Below, piece after piece: positions 47,173 to 60,904 of a stretch of DNA of 64,000 nt. The notes below the pieces were generated by a model. That model had not been told where the DNA came from. It was given only the letters and a program-made list of their open reading frames with translations, and searched no databases. Both the position numbers and the translations under genes were made by a program. Source of the stretch: Crambe crambe (lineage: Eukaryota > Porifera > Demospongiae > Poecilosclerida > Crambeidae); NCBI GenBank assembly GCA_963924555.1, contig OZ004584.1:8377753-8441752 (forward strand), given 5' to 3'. Every line of letters begins with the position of its first letter. The first letter of the stretch is position 1.

Positions 47173-50100
47173 CTAGTATAACACCTTACCTCTTGGGTGT
47201 GCTGTGGCTATCCTTTTGAACATTCCTCCATCAAGCTTCCTAACACCAGCTGCTAGTTGCCTCCAACTCGGTTTGCCATATTTGGCAGTATTGTAGTTCT
47301 GATTTAACCACTGACTAATGGTGTCGTAAAGGCACCTGCAAGAGTTACTGCGGATATCCTCAATGACACTGGTCCTCAGTCTGAGGTAAGAAGCAAGGAC
47401 ATCCCAACTGGCCGCCAAGTCCTCCACTTCATCCATCACATCTGCTATGTCTTCAGGATCTATTATCAATGCAATATTAATGACTCATTGTAAGTTTGAG
47501 GGAGATCTGATGACTCACCTAGTTCAGAATCATCTATCATTTCAAGAACTTGTTTCCACTCAGTTTCACTGGCCTGATAGAAATATAATCCCTTCACTGG
47601 TGAAAATCAAATGGCAACTGAGAGATTAACTCACATGTTGTCCAGCACTTGATGGGGAAGTCCCTGATTGATTAGTTGCTGGGAGTGGAGTAACATGACA
47701 GTGGAGACCTTATGAGAAGAAAGAAGTAACATGTTGCAAGTAGATATTCATGATGTGTGGTTACCATGAACACTACTTAGAGACTCACTGGATTGAGGTG
47801 CTGATCTTCGCATATGTCCTGGACTGTCAGTGCTAGGTGGATAGTGGGTATGGCTAGAGGTAGAAGTCTCACTCGTACTCAAAGATGTCTTGGACGTGCT
47901 GGCAACATCTATAGGAGATGATCACCACTAGATACATGCAATATCAAGGTCATCTTAATTCCTCACATTTCTTCCTCAACACTTCACAGATAACCTCAGC
48001 AGACTGAGTGTGTCCAGCCTTCACACACACCTCCAGCAAGTTCCCATAAGTGGCTGCAAGACCATGCCTCTCCTTCCACCTCCTCAGTGCCTCTCGTCTA
48101 TTGGTCAAAGAGATTTAGTGATTCATGCTGGACTCTCAGTTAGAGGGGGAGATTTGCCCTCATGCAAGTGGAGGGGATGTTAAATGGTATTCTTATTTCT
48201 CGGGTGAAAAACTTTGGGAGGATATCTCTTCCCCCACCATATGAACCACTTCAAATGAGAACACTCACCTCTGCAGTTGAGGTTTATTCTGATGCATGGT
48301 CTTGATGTCACTAATGTCAGTGGTAGTCAGTCCCAAAGGAACAGAGAGCTTCTCCTCCCAGTCCAGTGAGTGGTCCGCTATCTCATTCAGGTCCCTGTCC
48401 ACTCCCCCATGGCCCCAGTCCAACTGCCGCTCCAAGTGGGGGCGTGCATCCACTGGGAGATGTGAGAGGTAGGATTGGTAATCTGGTCCTGTGGCATGTA
48501 GTTACAGTGTAGAGTGGATCCATGGAGGACAATGGGACTCACACTAACCTGAGGGGAGAACTGGGTCAGGTCCATTCACACCACTTCCATCTCCAGTCAT
48601 GGGCTACAGTAGTACAATGAGATGAATAAGTGATACAATATGATCAAGCACTTACCTCTCCAAACCACACTAAGTGCTTCTCTTTCATTTCCACGGGCTG
48701 GGGATCTTTCATGTCCAACAGACAGTGCATTAGGTGAGGAGAGGTCTCCCCGCTCTTCACGATGCACAGATGGTCCATCTCAGGGTGAGTGGGACACTTG
48801 AAGGACACGTTGTGCTCCATGCAAGAAGCATAGTTTGTTCTTGAGATGACCGTTTGAAGAGAAGACTCTACGATCTTTCGTACTTTGACACAAACCTCGT
48901 GCAGTGGGGTCTTAGCACTCGAAAGTCGAGTGATTCGTACCTCGTAGTATTTAGGTCGGGAAATGAGGGTGACCACATCAGCATCACATTCATAACGAAA
49001 CTGGACTCGATTCTTCTTGATTCCTCGTTGGATCAAGGTAAGTGAGCTGTGACCGACGAGGTTGGCTGTTGCAGCTGGGAAGATGCCAAGTGGTACAAAA
49101 CCACACTTGTATCGGATCAGGACAGAAGCTGACAAGAGAGGGTTTGAGTCATGTCCTTGCAATGTGTCCAGTTCTTTACTTGTTGCATTCTGAAGGACAC
49201 AAGGCATTAGATAAGTGACCTCTGAACTCTTGTTAGACAAGGTCTGAGAAGAATTGCTGGGATGGGACTGAGTAATGGAAGCTATGATGTTGAGGTGTTC
49301 CAGCAGCTTCACCAGTTGCTCCAGGGGTATGTAGTCTCCTGAAACACCATCGAGACTTCTTCTGATGTTCTCCAGGGAGAACTGTCCCGTTTCCTTGAAT
49401 CTCTCAGAGGCAGCTATGCCCATTCGACCGAACTTAAATGCATTGATGATCAGATTGGTCACGCTATCGAAAACAATTTGAATGTTACAAATGACTGTTT
49501 CCTTTAACTCAGGTAGGTTGGGGAAGTACATCAGGACTCCGGCATGGTGGTGGAGGAACCACAGAGCTGTCTTTGTATCAGCAGCTGTCATGCCTAGCCT
49601 CTCAGCAAGTTGCAGGCAACTCTGCAGACTGGCTATTCTCTTGTCCCTCTTTCGCAGGCAGAGACTCAGCATCAGCCATGCAGCTGGGATGCGAAGCTTC
49701 TTGAAGTGCTTCTGCAAACCTTTCTCCAGAAAGGTACGAATATCTCTGACTTCATCTGCTCCCCCTGTCATGTTGTCTATGGGGAGTACCATCCTGCCTT
49801 CTGAGGAGAACTGGACCAGATCGTCCCTGAAGAAATCGGTAGATCGAATCGTATGTTGTAATTTTTGATCTAATTTGTCGATCTCCTCTTCAGACACTTT
49901 ATCTTTATGTGTCCCGATTATGTATGCAACAGATTTGGAAGAAGAAGCTAAAAGCTCGTCCAATTTGGAATCAGAGGCTCCTTCGTTACTCTCTTGTGAG
50001 CTGTACGACTTGAAGCAAGCAATACTGGCTAGAACTGAGAGAAGGACTTCTTCCACAGTATAGGTGGACTTGACCGGCAAGGTGGACTCGCCTGATGGAC

Positions 50101-52566
50101 TGACGAAGGAGATAGTGTAACTTTTCTTGAGGTCATCAATCAACTTACAAAATAAAAGGTAAAGGCCAGGACCGATGGTGAGTGCTGGGAGCATGTCCAT
50201 CAGCTCGGGATGACCCCCTGTGTCTTCCATGTTAAGTAGTGCTGCGTCTTTGAAGAGCTGCTTCATATGACTCCATTTTTTGGCACTCATGGCATTACGG
50301 AACAAGTCAGCCATTTCATCCACGTCAGAGAGTAGAGTACCACTACCTCTAGGTCTTACCATTGGTGGAGCAGGGTCGGATAAAAGTTCAAACTTTATCT
50401 CAGAAGTAGGTACCTCTGGTGACTTAAGATTGGTGTTAGAAAGCTTGGTCCTATGTACTTCTTGAGTAGAAGGTGTTCCATCATGAATGGTGGACCCATC
50501 ACTCACACTTTCTTCATTGGAGTTGATGCTGGACGTTTTCTGTTCAAAAATCTGCTGATAGAAGTACTGCAGGAACATGTGTGCCTCATCTGTGAGGTTT
50601 TCGGCTGCTAACCAATCTGTTCGTGTCACCATGGCTGCAGTGCAGGAGAGGTTCCTGATGATCACTCGTCCTGACTCAACTGCACCCGTACTAGGCTGCT
50701 CTGGCTCTCCAGCTGAAGCGATGTCTGTGATCTCTCCAGTCAGGCGGCGTCGGGTCGTTGTCTTTCCCAAACGAGGACCTCCAACGAAAGCCATTTTGAC
50801 AAAGAGCATTTCTATGGATTCTTGTGTGGCAAGAATTCGGCGGTACGCATTCAAATATTCAGATTTGCCTGAGAGGATAAGAGAGTTCAGTTTCTAACAA
50901 AGACTCAAACATAGTAGCTATTCCAAAAAGACTAAATTTTTTTGAGGATGGTGTATAAGCTACCACATAGAGATAGGATATTGTCTCCCCCACGACTTTT
51001 CTAGATGAAGGTCTGGGAATTGGATGATACCTACACAATACACCTTTGTGTGAAATCTCTACTCACCAGAGAGGTAGTCCTCAATCTGCACACTCAGTTC
51101 TTTCAGTTCAAGTTTCTTCAATACATCGAACAGTGACGTCCAGGTTGGAGGAAGACGACTCTTTCCTGGAGATTCCCACTGGCTGATAACACCTTCAACA
51201 GCTTTAGCACGATCAGACGGAAGTTGATGCCAGATAGTCTCATTCGAAGTAATTCCAACTGCTCTTATCAATTCAGTGTGGACCTTTGCCAGTGACGTGA
51301 CCACCTGGATTCCTACTCCCTCCAGTCTAGAGAGAGCACTCATGCTGAAGTGACTCTCGGGGTTGAATGGGGTCACTGGGAATGGGATAAATTACAAAGC
51401 AGTTAAATTGGGACCTCCAGAGTATTTAAGAATTGTTGGGATGGACCATTTTGATCTTGTGATACTATTACATCATCATGACATAATCAATTATTTGGGC
51501 AGAATTCAGTAGTCACCTTTCAATGATACCTTGAACACCCTGTTAATCAATCCACCTCTCATTCCCCCTAACACGGCCAATTCTCCTTTGGGGAGGACAA
51601 TAGTAGCAGTGCTACTCAACTCTATAGGCAAATTCCCAATATGTAACCAGGAGAGGGTGTGGGGGGAGTAGACATAGATCTCAGAGGAAGAGCCAGTACT
51701 AAACAATCCTCCAGTAGATATCAGCTGATTTGCAAATGATGAAGGAGAGGAACGTTTGAGATGGATCTGTAACTCACTCCACAAACCACTGGAGTGTGAC
51801 ATTTCTTCTTCATTAAGGAGTGACTCCAACTTGCAGTGAAACACTGAGCGACCCTGTTCATAGCCACCCATCAAATACAGTCTTCCTTTATGGAGAGTGG
51901 ATTTCAAATGACTGCATGCTTTAGGTAGAGGTTGAACAGACGACCACTCATTGTCTTTGAGTATCTCCACTACATTCAAACAAGACCCTATATTTGCTTC
52001 ACCACCTGATACCACCAAACATTCGGGACTTCCAGTGTTCAATGCTGATGAATAATAACGACTAGTTGGCATTGGTGGCAGTGATGGTTGCCAGTTCGTT
52101 CCTCCTTTAAGTGTCCATAGTTTATTTGTAGTCATACGAGTATCAAGTTCTATTCCACCAACAAGCACCACCTGAGAGTGGTAGGTGGTGAGGCCATAAT
52201 AACGGGTGGGTGTGGTCACTTGTGACCATGAGTTCAAATCAGTGGAGGAGATAAACAGTGAGGCATCACTTTCCCATGATGGTGTGTACCCTCCTATATA
52301 TATCTTGTCCTGCAGTAGCACACATTGGGCATCATACATATCCACTGGTAGTCGAGTGCACTCTGCCCAGTCAAGTGAGGCTAGGGGGTGGAGGATGTTA
52401 ACCTGTAGAGGTATAGTAGAGAATAGTTACCTTGCACACATGCACAACAGGGGGTCGTCTTTGATATAATGGAAGGACAGAATAGAGGGCCTGCACATGG
52501 AGGTGTGTCACATAAAAGGGGTGTGGTTGTCTGCCATCTTAGACAGCAGAGAATGTATAGACTCAT
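47173..52566 (-). CDS. Gene D: Kelch-Death-ROCO-Death-Death protein with a divergent COR end, about 1,477 aa
   Basis: Exons: 52431-52566, 51517-52380, 51067-51375, 48656-50868, 48549-48603, 48269-48488, 47967-48097, 47789-47908, 47635-47678, 47519-47573, 47173-47459. Frames and phases are intact. The start used by genes A and C is ATA here, so translation must begin at the in-frame ATG 52566 or further in. Order of domains as in gene A. The GTPase half (GGPRLGKT, DTGGHPE, THKDKV) is near-identical to A-C, but the last 210 or so codons of the Roc-COR exon (about 48656-49290) are strongly diverged (for example YKCGFVPLGIFPAATANLVG). The following Death domains are again near-identical, so the gene is a mosaic. 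Convergent with dynamitin pseudogene 3. Confidence 0.84.
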
Positions 52567-52658
52567 TGCAGTTTCAGTAACATTATTGGACTTGTCTGTA
52601 TATTACCAGCACACAACCACCATGTTGGAGGTAGTCTCCTGCCCCTTCTCCATGAGAC

Positions 52659-52828
52659 TACAGTGGAACCTCCCAATAATGGACACTCCAAATAAAGCAC
52701 ACCTCTCTGTAAAGGACACTTGTTGCTGTCCCACCATAGTACTTTGTGTATTAAATGACCTCTGAATAAAGGTCACCTCTCTATAAAGGACAATTTCAAC
52801 TTGTCTGTTATTTGGAGACTCCACTGTA
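52659..52828. mobile_element. Short MITE with TACAGTGGA ends, copy 4
   Basis: Same element as 16689-16857, in the same place upstream of gene D. Confidence 0.7.
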
Positions 52829-55154
52829 TGTTGGAGGTACAAGGTAGAGGAGAAATTGTACTAGTTTACATGTTAGGAGGTGGTTAAGTGTTTGTTTTCA
52901 TAATTATTGCAACTAGTTGATTGTAAGAACTTATAATGCTGTTAGTTATCTGTTCTTTGCAAGGGAGAAAACAAGTCTATAGCAATAGCAGTGTGCTTTC
53001 ATCATCTTAGACCCACCCCTCTATCTGTCTACAAGCCATGTGTACTTGTGTGGAAAAAGCTGGAATATGAGAGATAAAGGTAATTCTTATTAACTGATGA
53101 AGAGAAAAGTACATGGCGGACAACCATGCCCCTTTTATATGACACACCCCCTGCTCCTTGCACAGGCTCTCCATTCTTCAGGGCTGGATCCAGGGATGGT
53201 TGCAATCCTTCTTTTATTCCCAAGCTAGGCCTGTAGCTAAAATGGTGGATGTAGTGCCCCAGAATTTTTGACCACGCCCACTTAGCCTAGCCATGTCCAT
53301 TTTTAATTGATAATTAATCTCGTGTTTCTGTTTGCCCTCAAAATTGTGTGCTGCATTAGCTACAGCTACACTCAATCTCCAAGAGACATCTTTGAAGTGA
53401 TGTTGGGCATGGTCACAGGTGTGATTGTTAAAGGGAATAACAGTTAGTATGGCAGGGGTGGCACAACAGGTGCTGCTGATACGACTTTTGCTGTACCACT
53501 TTTATAAACTGGTCAGGAAGAACCATACCAGTTCTACAGTGCATGGACTACAGGCTTGCTATGTTAATTGGAAAATGCACAAGACATTAATATCACTTAC
53601 ACACCCTCACTAAAGCTATGACAGTTCGTTTCATGTAAGAATAACAGACACAACATTTTGGAAATTTATTTTCTTTCCCTTTCACTAAAAAGTATTAAAA
53701 TTAAGATGGAATAATCATACTGAGGCTAGAGGTGCACCACATTTCAAGTGGTTGTGCCACCCCTGTATGCACTAATGTGTGACCAAAGTAGCTACAGTAC
53801 GTTGGAATTTTGGGTAATGATCACCAAAATAATGCTCATCCAGCATGACCACCATGAGGTCAGACGCACTCACTCTAAGGTCAGAGTTCAAACATGCACA
53901 CCATAAAGCTCAAGCATTGAAATTTTAGTTGGCTGATCTAGTGAGCTCCAACCAAGGATACAATTTGGAGGGGGTGGGACCCTCCATACCATGGAGAAAA
54001 TTCACTAGGGTAAAATGGGGTAATTCTGGTCACTCTTCAGGACTGCTTAGTCCATCGAAATGCAGAAGTTAAGCTTTTTCTCAGACAGCACCACAGTAAT
54101 TCCAAAAAGAGAGAGTGCAGGTTGAAATAATGTAGAATTTAAAAAAATTTAAAGTTTGCAGCAAATAAATTGCAAATTCATGGGAGTCAGCTCATCTATT
54201 TTGCAGTTAAAGTTGTATAAAAGATTTATGAAGTCGAATTATTATTCATTATTCTGTGCTAGTCCTCACTCTCAGAAGCATTCTATGCAAGCTGTTATGA
54301 AAGAAGTGATTTGTTTGTGTCGCTACCAACTGGTTAGTTGCTATCAAATTATCATGTCTTACCTTTTGTTTTTGACCATAAGCTTGGCTTGAGAGGGATA
54401 CATTACACACTTTACAATAATAGTCATCAGTCCCACAAATAATGAACTAAGTTATTTTCACTACCTCTTCGATAACCTAGCTCTATACATGCTAGAGACC
54501 TGCCCATCAAGCTAACATGGGTCCTACAAAAAATCCCCACACCCACACCATATACACGCACACACACACACTCCCCATCAAGTGCATGTGCTGTGTGTGC
54601 CCCTAGTCCTGGAACCACACCTATCTAAACATCCCTGGATCCAACCCTGATTCTTGCTGCTTCATCAGATACAAGGATATCATTCTCCTGTAAATTAGCT
54701 ACATGAAAACTACATACCTCCTCCATCACACTTCCAGTTCCTCTTAGAATGAGCCGACTCTGAGACTAACACCAGTGTGCATCTGCTGAACTATGTATGG
54801 GTGGACCACTTCCACAAGGTGATGCAGTGCTGAGGAATCTGGAATGCAATACAGAGGTTTTCAGGTTGGTTGACACTGCAGAAATAAATTCGTCCTTCAC
54901 TAAAATTAAGACCATTGCATTTGTATGACAGATTATTTTGACTGATCTAGTGACATGTTATTTACAGCTCACACTCTCCAGGCCTGTAGCCTGTAGCCAG
55001 CAGGTGGCTCAGTGGGCTTGAGCCTCCCTCCCCCTTTGATTTATGAAATAATTATAGCATAAGAATAGTAGCTAAGGAATTTGCTTCATGTGCTCAAGAA
55101 ATTATTGATCAGCACAGTGGTCAGCATGTGGTTCACTTTCATCCTGACTAATCA

Positions 55155-55295
55155 ATATTTCATCTGTTATAAATGAATTGCTAATGTTGATTCAACTTTT
55201 CAGGAGTCGTTGAGTCAATAATCATGGACAATCTACTCAATGATTCCTGGAAAGTTGAATCAACATTATCAATTCATCTATCACAGATGAAATAT
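55155..55295. mobile_element. Near-perfect inverted repeat, 61-bp arms (foldback element)
   Basis: The left arm 55155-55215 (ATATTTCATCTGTTATAAAT through AATGTTGATTCAACTTTTCA to TTGAGT) is mirrored by the right arm 55235-55295 with about five mismatches. The loop is 19 bp. Its ends and length fit a small MITE or foldback sequence. No second copy was noticed in the window. Confidence 0.85.
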
Positions 55296-56879
55296 AGCTA
55301 ATGCAAGACCTTAACACTATTCATGTTCAGTTGACACGAGCACTGATGGGTTAGTCATTTGAGGATTCTGACATTCCATTAGTTCCTCGAGACCAGAAAC
55401 ATTTCCAGACCAAACCCATCAACTACATGCAGGCATCATACACACTCTCTTGAGGGTTTCATGGGGTACTTGAACCTTTAGAATTTAGGTTGTAGGTGAG
55501 CATGCATGCTCAGTTTACCCAAGGTCATCATGTACGATGTTAGTGCAATGGAATGTGCTCTCAATCCAGTTCCCAGTATCACACCAGGGTTTCATCTACT
55601 GTGGGGGGAGGGCCCCCCCCCAAAAAAAACAACAACAAAAAAATAACTTTTTTTTTATGTTGTTTATATGTAACTACAAAAAAGTTAGCAAGAAGTTGTT
55701 TAGAAACACTTGGGTCCTCATCTGAGACGTCACCAGAACTAGGCCTAGGCCTAGGCCTTCTGATAACAAATCTGTCCATGATGGTTAAGCTCATGTGTGT
55801 CTTAACCAGACCACAGCTACTTAATGATCAGGCTTAAGATGGTTTAGTTCATGGTTTCATAGGATTTCCTCACCCAAGAAAGAATCTCCCTTAGTATTGG
55901 CATTTGCTAAAATGGTTGGAGAATTACCCAATAATGAATCCTCCAAAAACAAGTAAAATTTTCTTTTGCATTCCACGCAAGAGGGGGCACATCCCCCCTT
56001 GCCATGGCCTATGGCCACGCAATCCCCCCAAGGTGAAATTCCTAGATGAAACCCACTATTATCACAACTAGAGCTATAGAGGTTCACCACAGTAAAACTG
56101 TTACGTATGCCTGACCAGTTATAACCTACATGATACCTAGTCTTGCGAGCCAGACATATTGCATGCCAGATGTATTTTCTCCTTCCCCCTCCCCTTTCTT
56201 CCACAATACGTCTGGCTCGTGAGACTACACGATACCATAGCTACAGTGATATGATGCATAAAAAACAGAGAGGTTGATCATTAATTGCAAGCTTGTCAAC
56301 ACCACCCTTGGAGAATGAAAATGTGTAGCTGACAGACTTAATAAGCTATTAAATTTGTTATTCTGGCTTGTGATCTCCCTTGGGCCAAGGGTTGTTTGGG
56401 AACTGCCTCATGTCAAGAAATGCAGCTGTTTGCTAAACATCAGTGCATGGGTGTGCTTTAGGGTGTGGTTAAGCAAAAGTGAACATGGCCATGGAAATAT
56501 TTTCCCCCACACAAGTGCATGGATATCCTTCAGCCACCCCTTTTCTAAAATCCTGGCTACAGCCCTGCAGTCTCTCTTACCAAAAGATACAATTTGGAGG
56601 GGGAAGGACCCTCCTTACCATGTAGGAAATTCACTATCACAAATGTATCTCTTACCATGACCTTACAAATGAATAGGACCCCTACCCTAAGTCCAACTAT
56701 TCTACAGATCCCTAGATATCCAAATATTCATGGAAGTAGCAACATTAGAGTGATTCATCATTTAGAGAGGCACTTTAGGCATTGGCACAGTCAACAGACC
56801 AGTTTCACAGCTAGTAAATTTTAGCCAGCTAGCTTTTATTCATACCTTCTCCAGTCCCTCCATCAATTTCTTCGATCAG

Positions 56880-57055
56880 CTCCCGAAAGCGACCCGCCCT
56901 TCTTTTCCACCCACTATTTATCACGTGATACTTTGAGCATGCGCATTGAAAATACATTGTACTTTGACCTTTCTAGAGAAGTAGAGCAATTACATTAGAG
57001 GCAATTGCTACCAACAAAATAGGAACTATAGTTCACTTTTAAGATTGAAGTCTTT
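56880..57055 (-). pseudogene. Truncated copy of the orphan Death-fold exon region
   Basis: Matches 30480-30665 (ATCACGTGATACTTTGAGCA, GAGCATGCGCATTGAAAA, TGTACTTTGACCTTTCTA). It breaks off within the Death exon and is joined directly to the sequence of 32165. The ATG and first helices seen at 30886 are missing. Confidence 0.8.
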
Positions 57056-57627
57056 CTCTGCATTGCTGTTGGGTCCATGGATCCCTGTGAAAACCATAAC
57101 AACAACATAACAATACATCATGTAGTTGTTAAGTTAGGAAGAACTTACAGAAGAAACCAAACATCATAGTGGAGAAAATCAGTAGAGTCATCAGCATTAA
57201 GCATACACATTTTCTTGACCAATACCAGGACTTGTCTGTGGGTGAACAAAATCATAGTATCATCTGGTTTCATAACAAGAGTTCTTATTGAGAGCAAAGG
57301 GGCAAGACTGTGATCACCATGGAGGGGGGTTTCCCAATGATAACTATTGAATGTTCTGGGATTGTTCCTGGTGCAGTCTGAGTTTTAATGACTATAGGAA
57401 CCCAACACAAGCACAAACATAAATATTGACTGTAGCTATAATTGCACTCACCCCCACTAGGGAGTGGACCAAGTGGTTTCTAACACACAACTAAGTCCAA
57501 AACATTCCTTCTAAATATCTAAATAAAAAGGTTATGAAGGGATGGCCTTAAATCTAGCTGGGTTGTGTTAAATATTGCAACTTCATATGAAAATAAGTCC
57601 CACAATTACCATAAATTTATTAATCAA

Positions 57628-60600
57628 TTATGATGGGGAAGTCCCTAATTGATTGGCTGCTGGGAGTGGAGTAACATGAGAGTGGAGGTCATAATATTAA
57701 GAGCAGAAAGAAGTACCACTATGTTGTTAGTGGACATTCACAATGTGTGGTTACCTGATTGAGGTCCTCTCATATGTCCTCCACCATCAGTGCTAGGGGA
57801 ACAGTGTGTGTGACTGGAGGTAGAAGCCTCACTTGTACTCAAAGATGTCTTGGACGTGCTGGCAACATCTGTAGGAGATGATCACCACTGGATACATGCA
57901 ATATCAAGGTCATCTTAATTCCTCACATTTCCTCAACACTTCACAGATAACCTCAGCAGACTGAGTGTGTCCAGCCTTCACACACACTTCTAGCAAGTTC
58001 CCATAGGTGGCTGCAAGGCCACGCCTCTCCTTCCACCTCTTCAGTGCCTCTCGTCTATTGGTCAAACAGATCAGTGATTCACACTGGACTCTCAGTTAGA
58101 GGGGGAGATTTGTCCTCATGCAAGGGGAGGGGGAGGGGAGAGACGTTAAATGGTATCCTTATTTCTCAGATGAAAATTTAATGTTTGTTGGCATCTATCT
58201 GAGATATCTCTTCCCCCACCATAATAACCACTTCCATGAGAACACTCACCTCTGCAGTTGAGGTTCATTCTGATACTTCTTCTTGATGTCACTAATGTCA
58301 GTGGCAGTCAGTCCCAGAGGAACAGAGAGCTTCTCCTCCCAGTCCAATGAGTGGTCTGCTATCTCATTCAGGTCCCTGTCCACTCCCCCATGGCCCCAGT
58401 CCAACTGCCGCTCCAAATGGGGGTGTGCATCCACTGGCAGACATGAGAGGTAGGATTGGTAATCTGGTTCTGTGACATGTAGTTGCAGTGTGGAGTGTGG
58501 TGGAGCCTTAAGTGTGGAAGGTGTATCAGCTCCTCCATTATCTAGAGTATGGCATATGCCATTAATAACACAGAAATTAAAAGGCTTACCTCTAACACTA
58601 ATATTGAAGCCGAGTTCTTGGTCCAGTCCTTCCACTATCAATTTAATAGAGTTTGAGCGTTCATTTGCTAGATCAGGTCCAGTTGGAAGATATTGCACTG
58701 TACATCTTGGAGGATAATCAGGACACTCTGAAACTTCCCAACCTAACTCTTCAGGTATATGAATGTTTCTCTTCAAGATCTATAAGCAGGAGAGAAGAAT
58801 TATTGGATGTGTGCCTTGCATAGATGGCTACATAATAAACAGACTGACCTTAGCAGGTTCTTTGTGAAATCTAATTTCCCATCCGTTTGTTTGGTCTACA
58901 GAAAGAATGATTTCATCTGATGTCAGCCGAGTGGTGGCTGTGGTCACTTCCCATTCCCCTTTCATCACAGTTTTATCACAATGCTATGTGCACAAAGATG
59001 GAGGGAAATATGTTAGTAGCCCACAAAAGTATCCAGTTATTCTGTAATGCAAGAACCTGCTATACTTCATCCTCACTTACCTCTGTGTATATGGCATGGT
59101 ACAGACAGGTACAGAATACTGATAAGTTTTGAGATAAACTTTTGTATAATCTTGCAGAGTAATAGAAATTGTTTGCTGAAAAAATCATTAAAGGAGGTGA
59201 AAGTAGCAACTATAAAAGTACATCATATTTACCTTTGGATGTAGTAGACCTTTTTCTTTTAGCTGCTCGTATTAAACAAAAATGTGATAGTTTGATTTCT
59301 CCCACGTGGTTCGCTGTTTTGAACACCCCCTTGGCCCCCTTTATTTCCTTGAAGACAAACACTGGACGAGACTCCCTGTATTTAGGAGTGAATCTGGCTG
59401 AGAGGAACACCATGTCATCACAGTCCTCCTCACTCTCCAGACTGGCATAATGATGGATCTTGACTGTTACAGCTTTCTGAAATTTCACCCTCCTGCTGGG
59501 TTGGATCGAGTAAGCTGGACTAGCTGGCTCATAATCCTCAGGTAACTCAAATGGTCCACTCAAGCAGGTACGGACAGTTACTATAAGAGATTCTTTGAAC
59601 TTTGAATCATCATCAGGGATGAGCAACTCTATTCCAGTGCCTTTGAGACTAACTTCTCTTTTGAATGTAATTTCTTCTTGTACGATTGGTTCCTGATGAA
59701 ATACTATCCCATGGCTTTGGCTTGGACTGGACTCTGAGACATTTTCTGCACACAATCAATAGTCAAGCACATGCATAGACTTCAGCATCCACTCCCACTC
59801 ACCATGAAATCCACTCTTTAGTCTTGGCGAATAGGAGACCAGCTCACTGAGTGTTGCTACAAGTTAGAGAAATAAATCGAGACACTGAAGAGTGTATTTC
59901 AAAACAGTGGAGTTGACAAATCTGATTTAGGAGGACATCAGTAAACTACCCAGTAAACTAGCTAGTATAACACCTCACCTCTTGGGTGTGCTGCGGCTAT
60001 CCTTTTGAACATTCCTCCATCAAGCTTCCTAACACCAGCTGCTAGTTGCCTCCAACTCGGTTTGCCATATTTGGCAGTGTTGTAATTCTGATTTAACCAC
60101 TGACTAATGGTGTTTAAAAGACAACGGAACCTGTCGGAGTTATTCCTGCGGATGTCCTCAATGACACTGGTCTTCAGTCTAAGGTAAATAGCAAGGTCAT
60201 CCCAACTGGCCGCCAAGTCCTCCACTTCATCCATCACATCTGCTGTGTCTTCAGGATCTATTTATCAATGCAACATTGACTCATTGTAAGTTTGAGGGGG
60301 TTCTGATGACTCACCTAATTCAGAATCATCTATCATTTCAAGAACTTGTTTCCACTCAGTTCCACTGACCTGATAGAAATATAATCCCTTCACTAGTAAA
60401 AATCAAAGGGCAACTGAGAGATTAACTCACATGTTGTCCAGCACTTGATGGGGAAGTCCCTAATTGATTGGTTACTGGGAGTGGAGTAACACAACAGTGG
60501 AGACCTTATGAGAAGAAAGAAGTGACATGTTACATTGGACATTCATGATGTGTGGTCATCATGACCACTTAGAGACTCACTGGATTGAGGTGCTGATTGA

Positions 60601-60904
60601 GGTCCTCTCATATGTCCTCCACCATCAGTGCTAGGGGAACAGTGTGTTTGACTAGAGGTAGAAGCCTCACTTGTAATCAAAGATGTCTTGGGTGTCTTGG
60701 ATGTGCTGGCAACATCTGTAGGAGATGATCACCACTAGATACATGCAATATCAAGGTCATCTTAATTCCTCACATTTCTTCCTCAACACTTCACAGATGG
60801 CCTCAGCAGACTGAGTGTGTCCAGCCTTCACACACACCTCAAGCAAGTTCCCATAGGTGGCTGAAAGGCCACACCTCTCCTTCCACCTCCTCAGTGCCTC
60901 TCGT
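57628..60904 (-). CDS. Gene F: Death-ZU5-UPA-Death protein (or 3' half of gene E)
   Basis: Exons with matching phases: 59979-60257 (Death domain ending HPRG at a GTGAGG donor), 59803-59856, 59233-59745 (ZU5: GTGIELLIPDDDSKF, VSLKG, KAVTVKIHHYASLESEED, VFLSARFTPK), 59081-59118, 58849-58983 and 58250-58779 (UPA-like: NGWEIRFHKEPAK, IPEELGWEVSECPDYPPRC), then the second Death domain (58250-58430 region plus 57927-58054), the tail exon 57755-57868, and 57628-57659 ending TAA. About 607 residues from the first Death domain. ZU5-UPA-Death is the signalling core of UNC5, ankyrin and PIDD-type proteins. Upstream family exons (60774-60904, 60315-60369 and tail pieces) connect it to gene E. Whether it has its own start is unresolved. 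Confidence 0.75.

Larger units (their letters stand above)
52830..57620. other. Duplicated non-coding spacer upstream of gene D
   Basis: About 52830-54200 matches 28500-29800. About 54470-54850 matches part of 34900-35560. About 56680-57050 matches 30200-30670, and 57056-57600 matches 32165-32560. The pieces are in the same order with deletions and an extra 2-kb stretch (54850-56680) of unknown origin. That stretch holds a foldback and a C/A/T homopolymer run at 55611-55657. No intact gene is supported here. Confidence 0.6.

Noticed and set aside
55537-55837. Overlapping ORFs around the GGGCCCCCCCCC and AAAAAA runs
   Set aside because: Low-complexity homopolymer sequence, with frames open on both strands and no domain.
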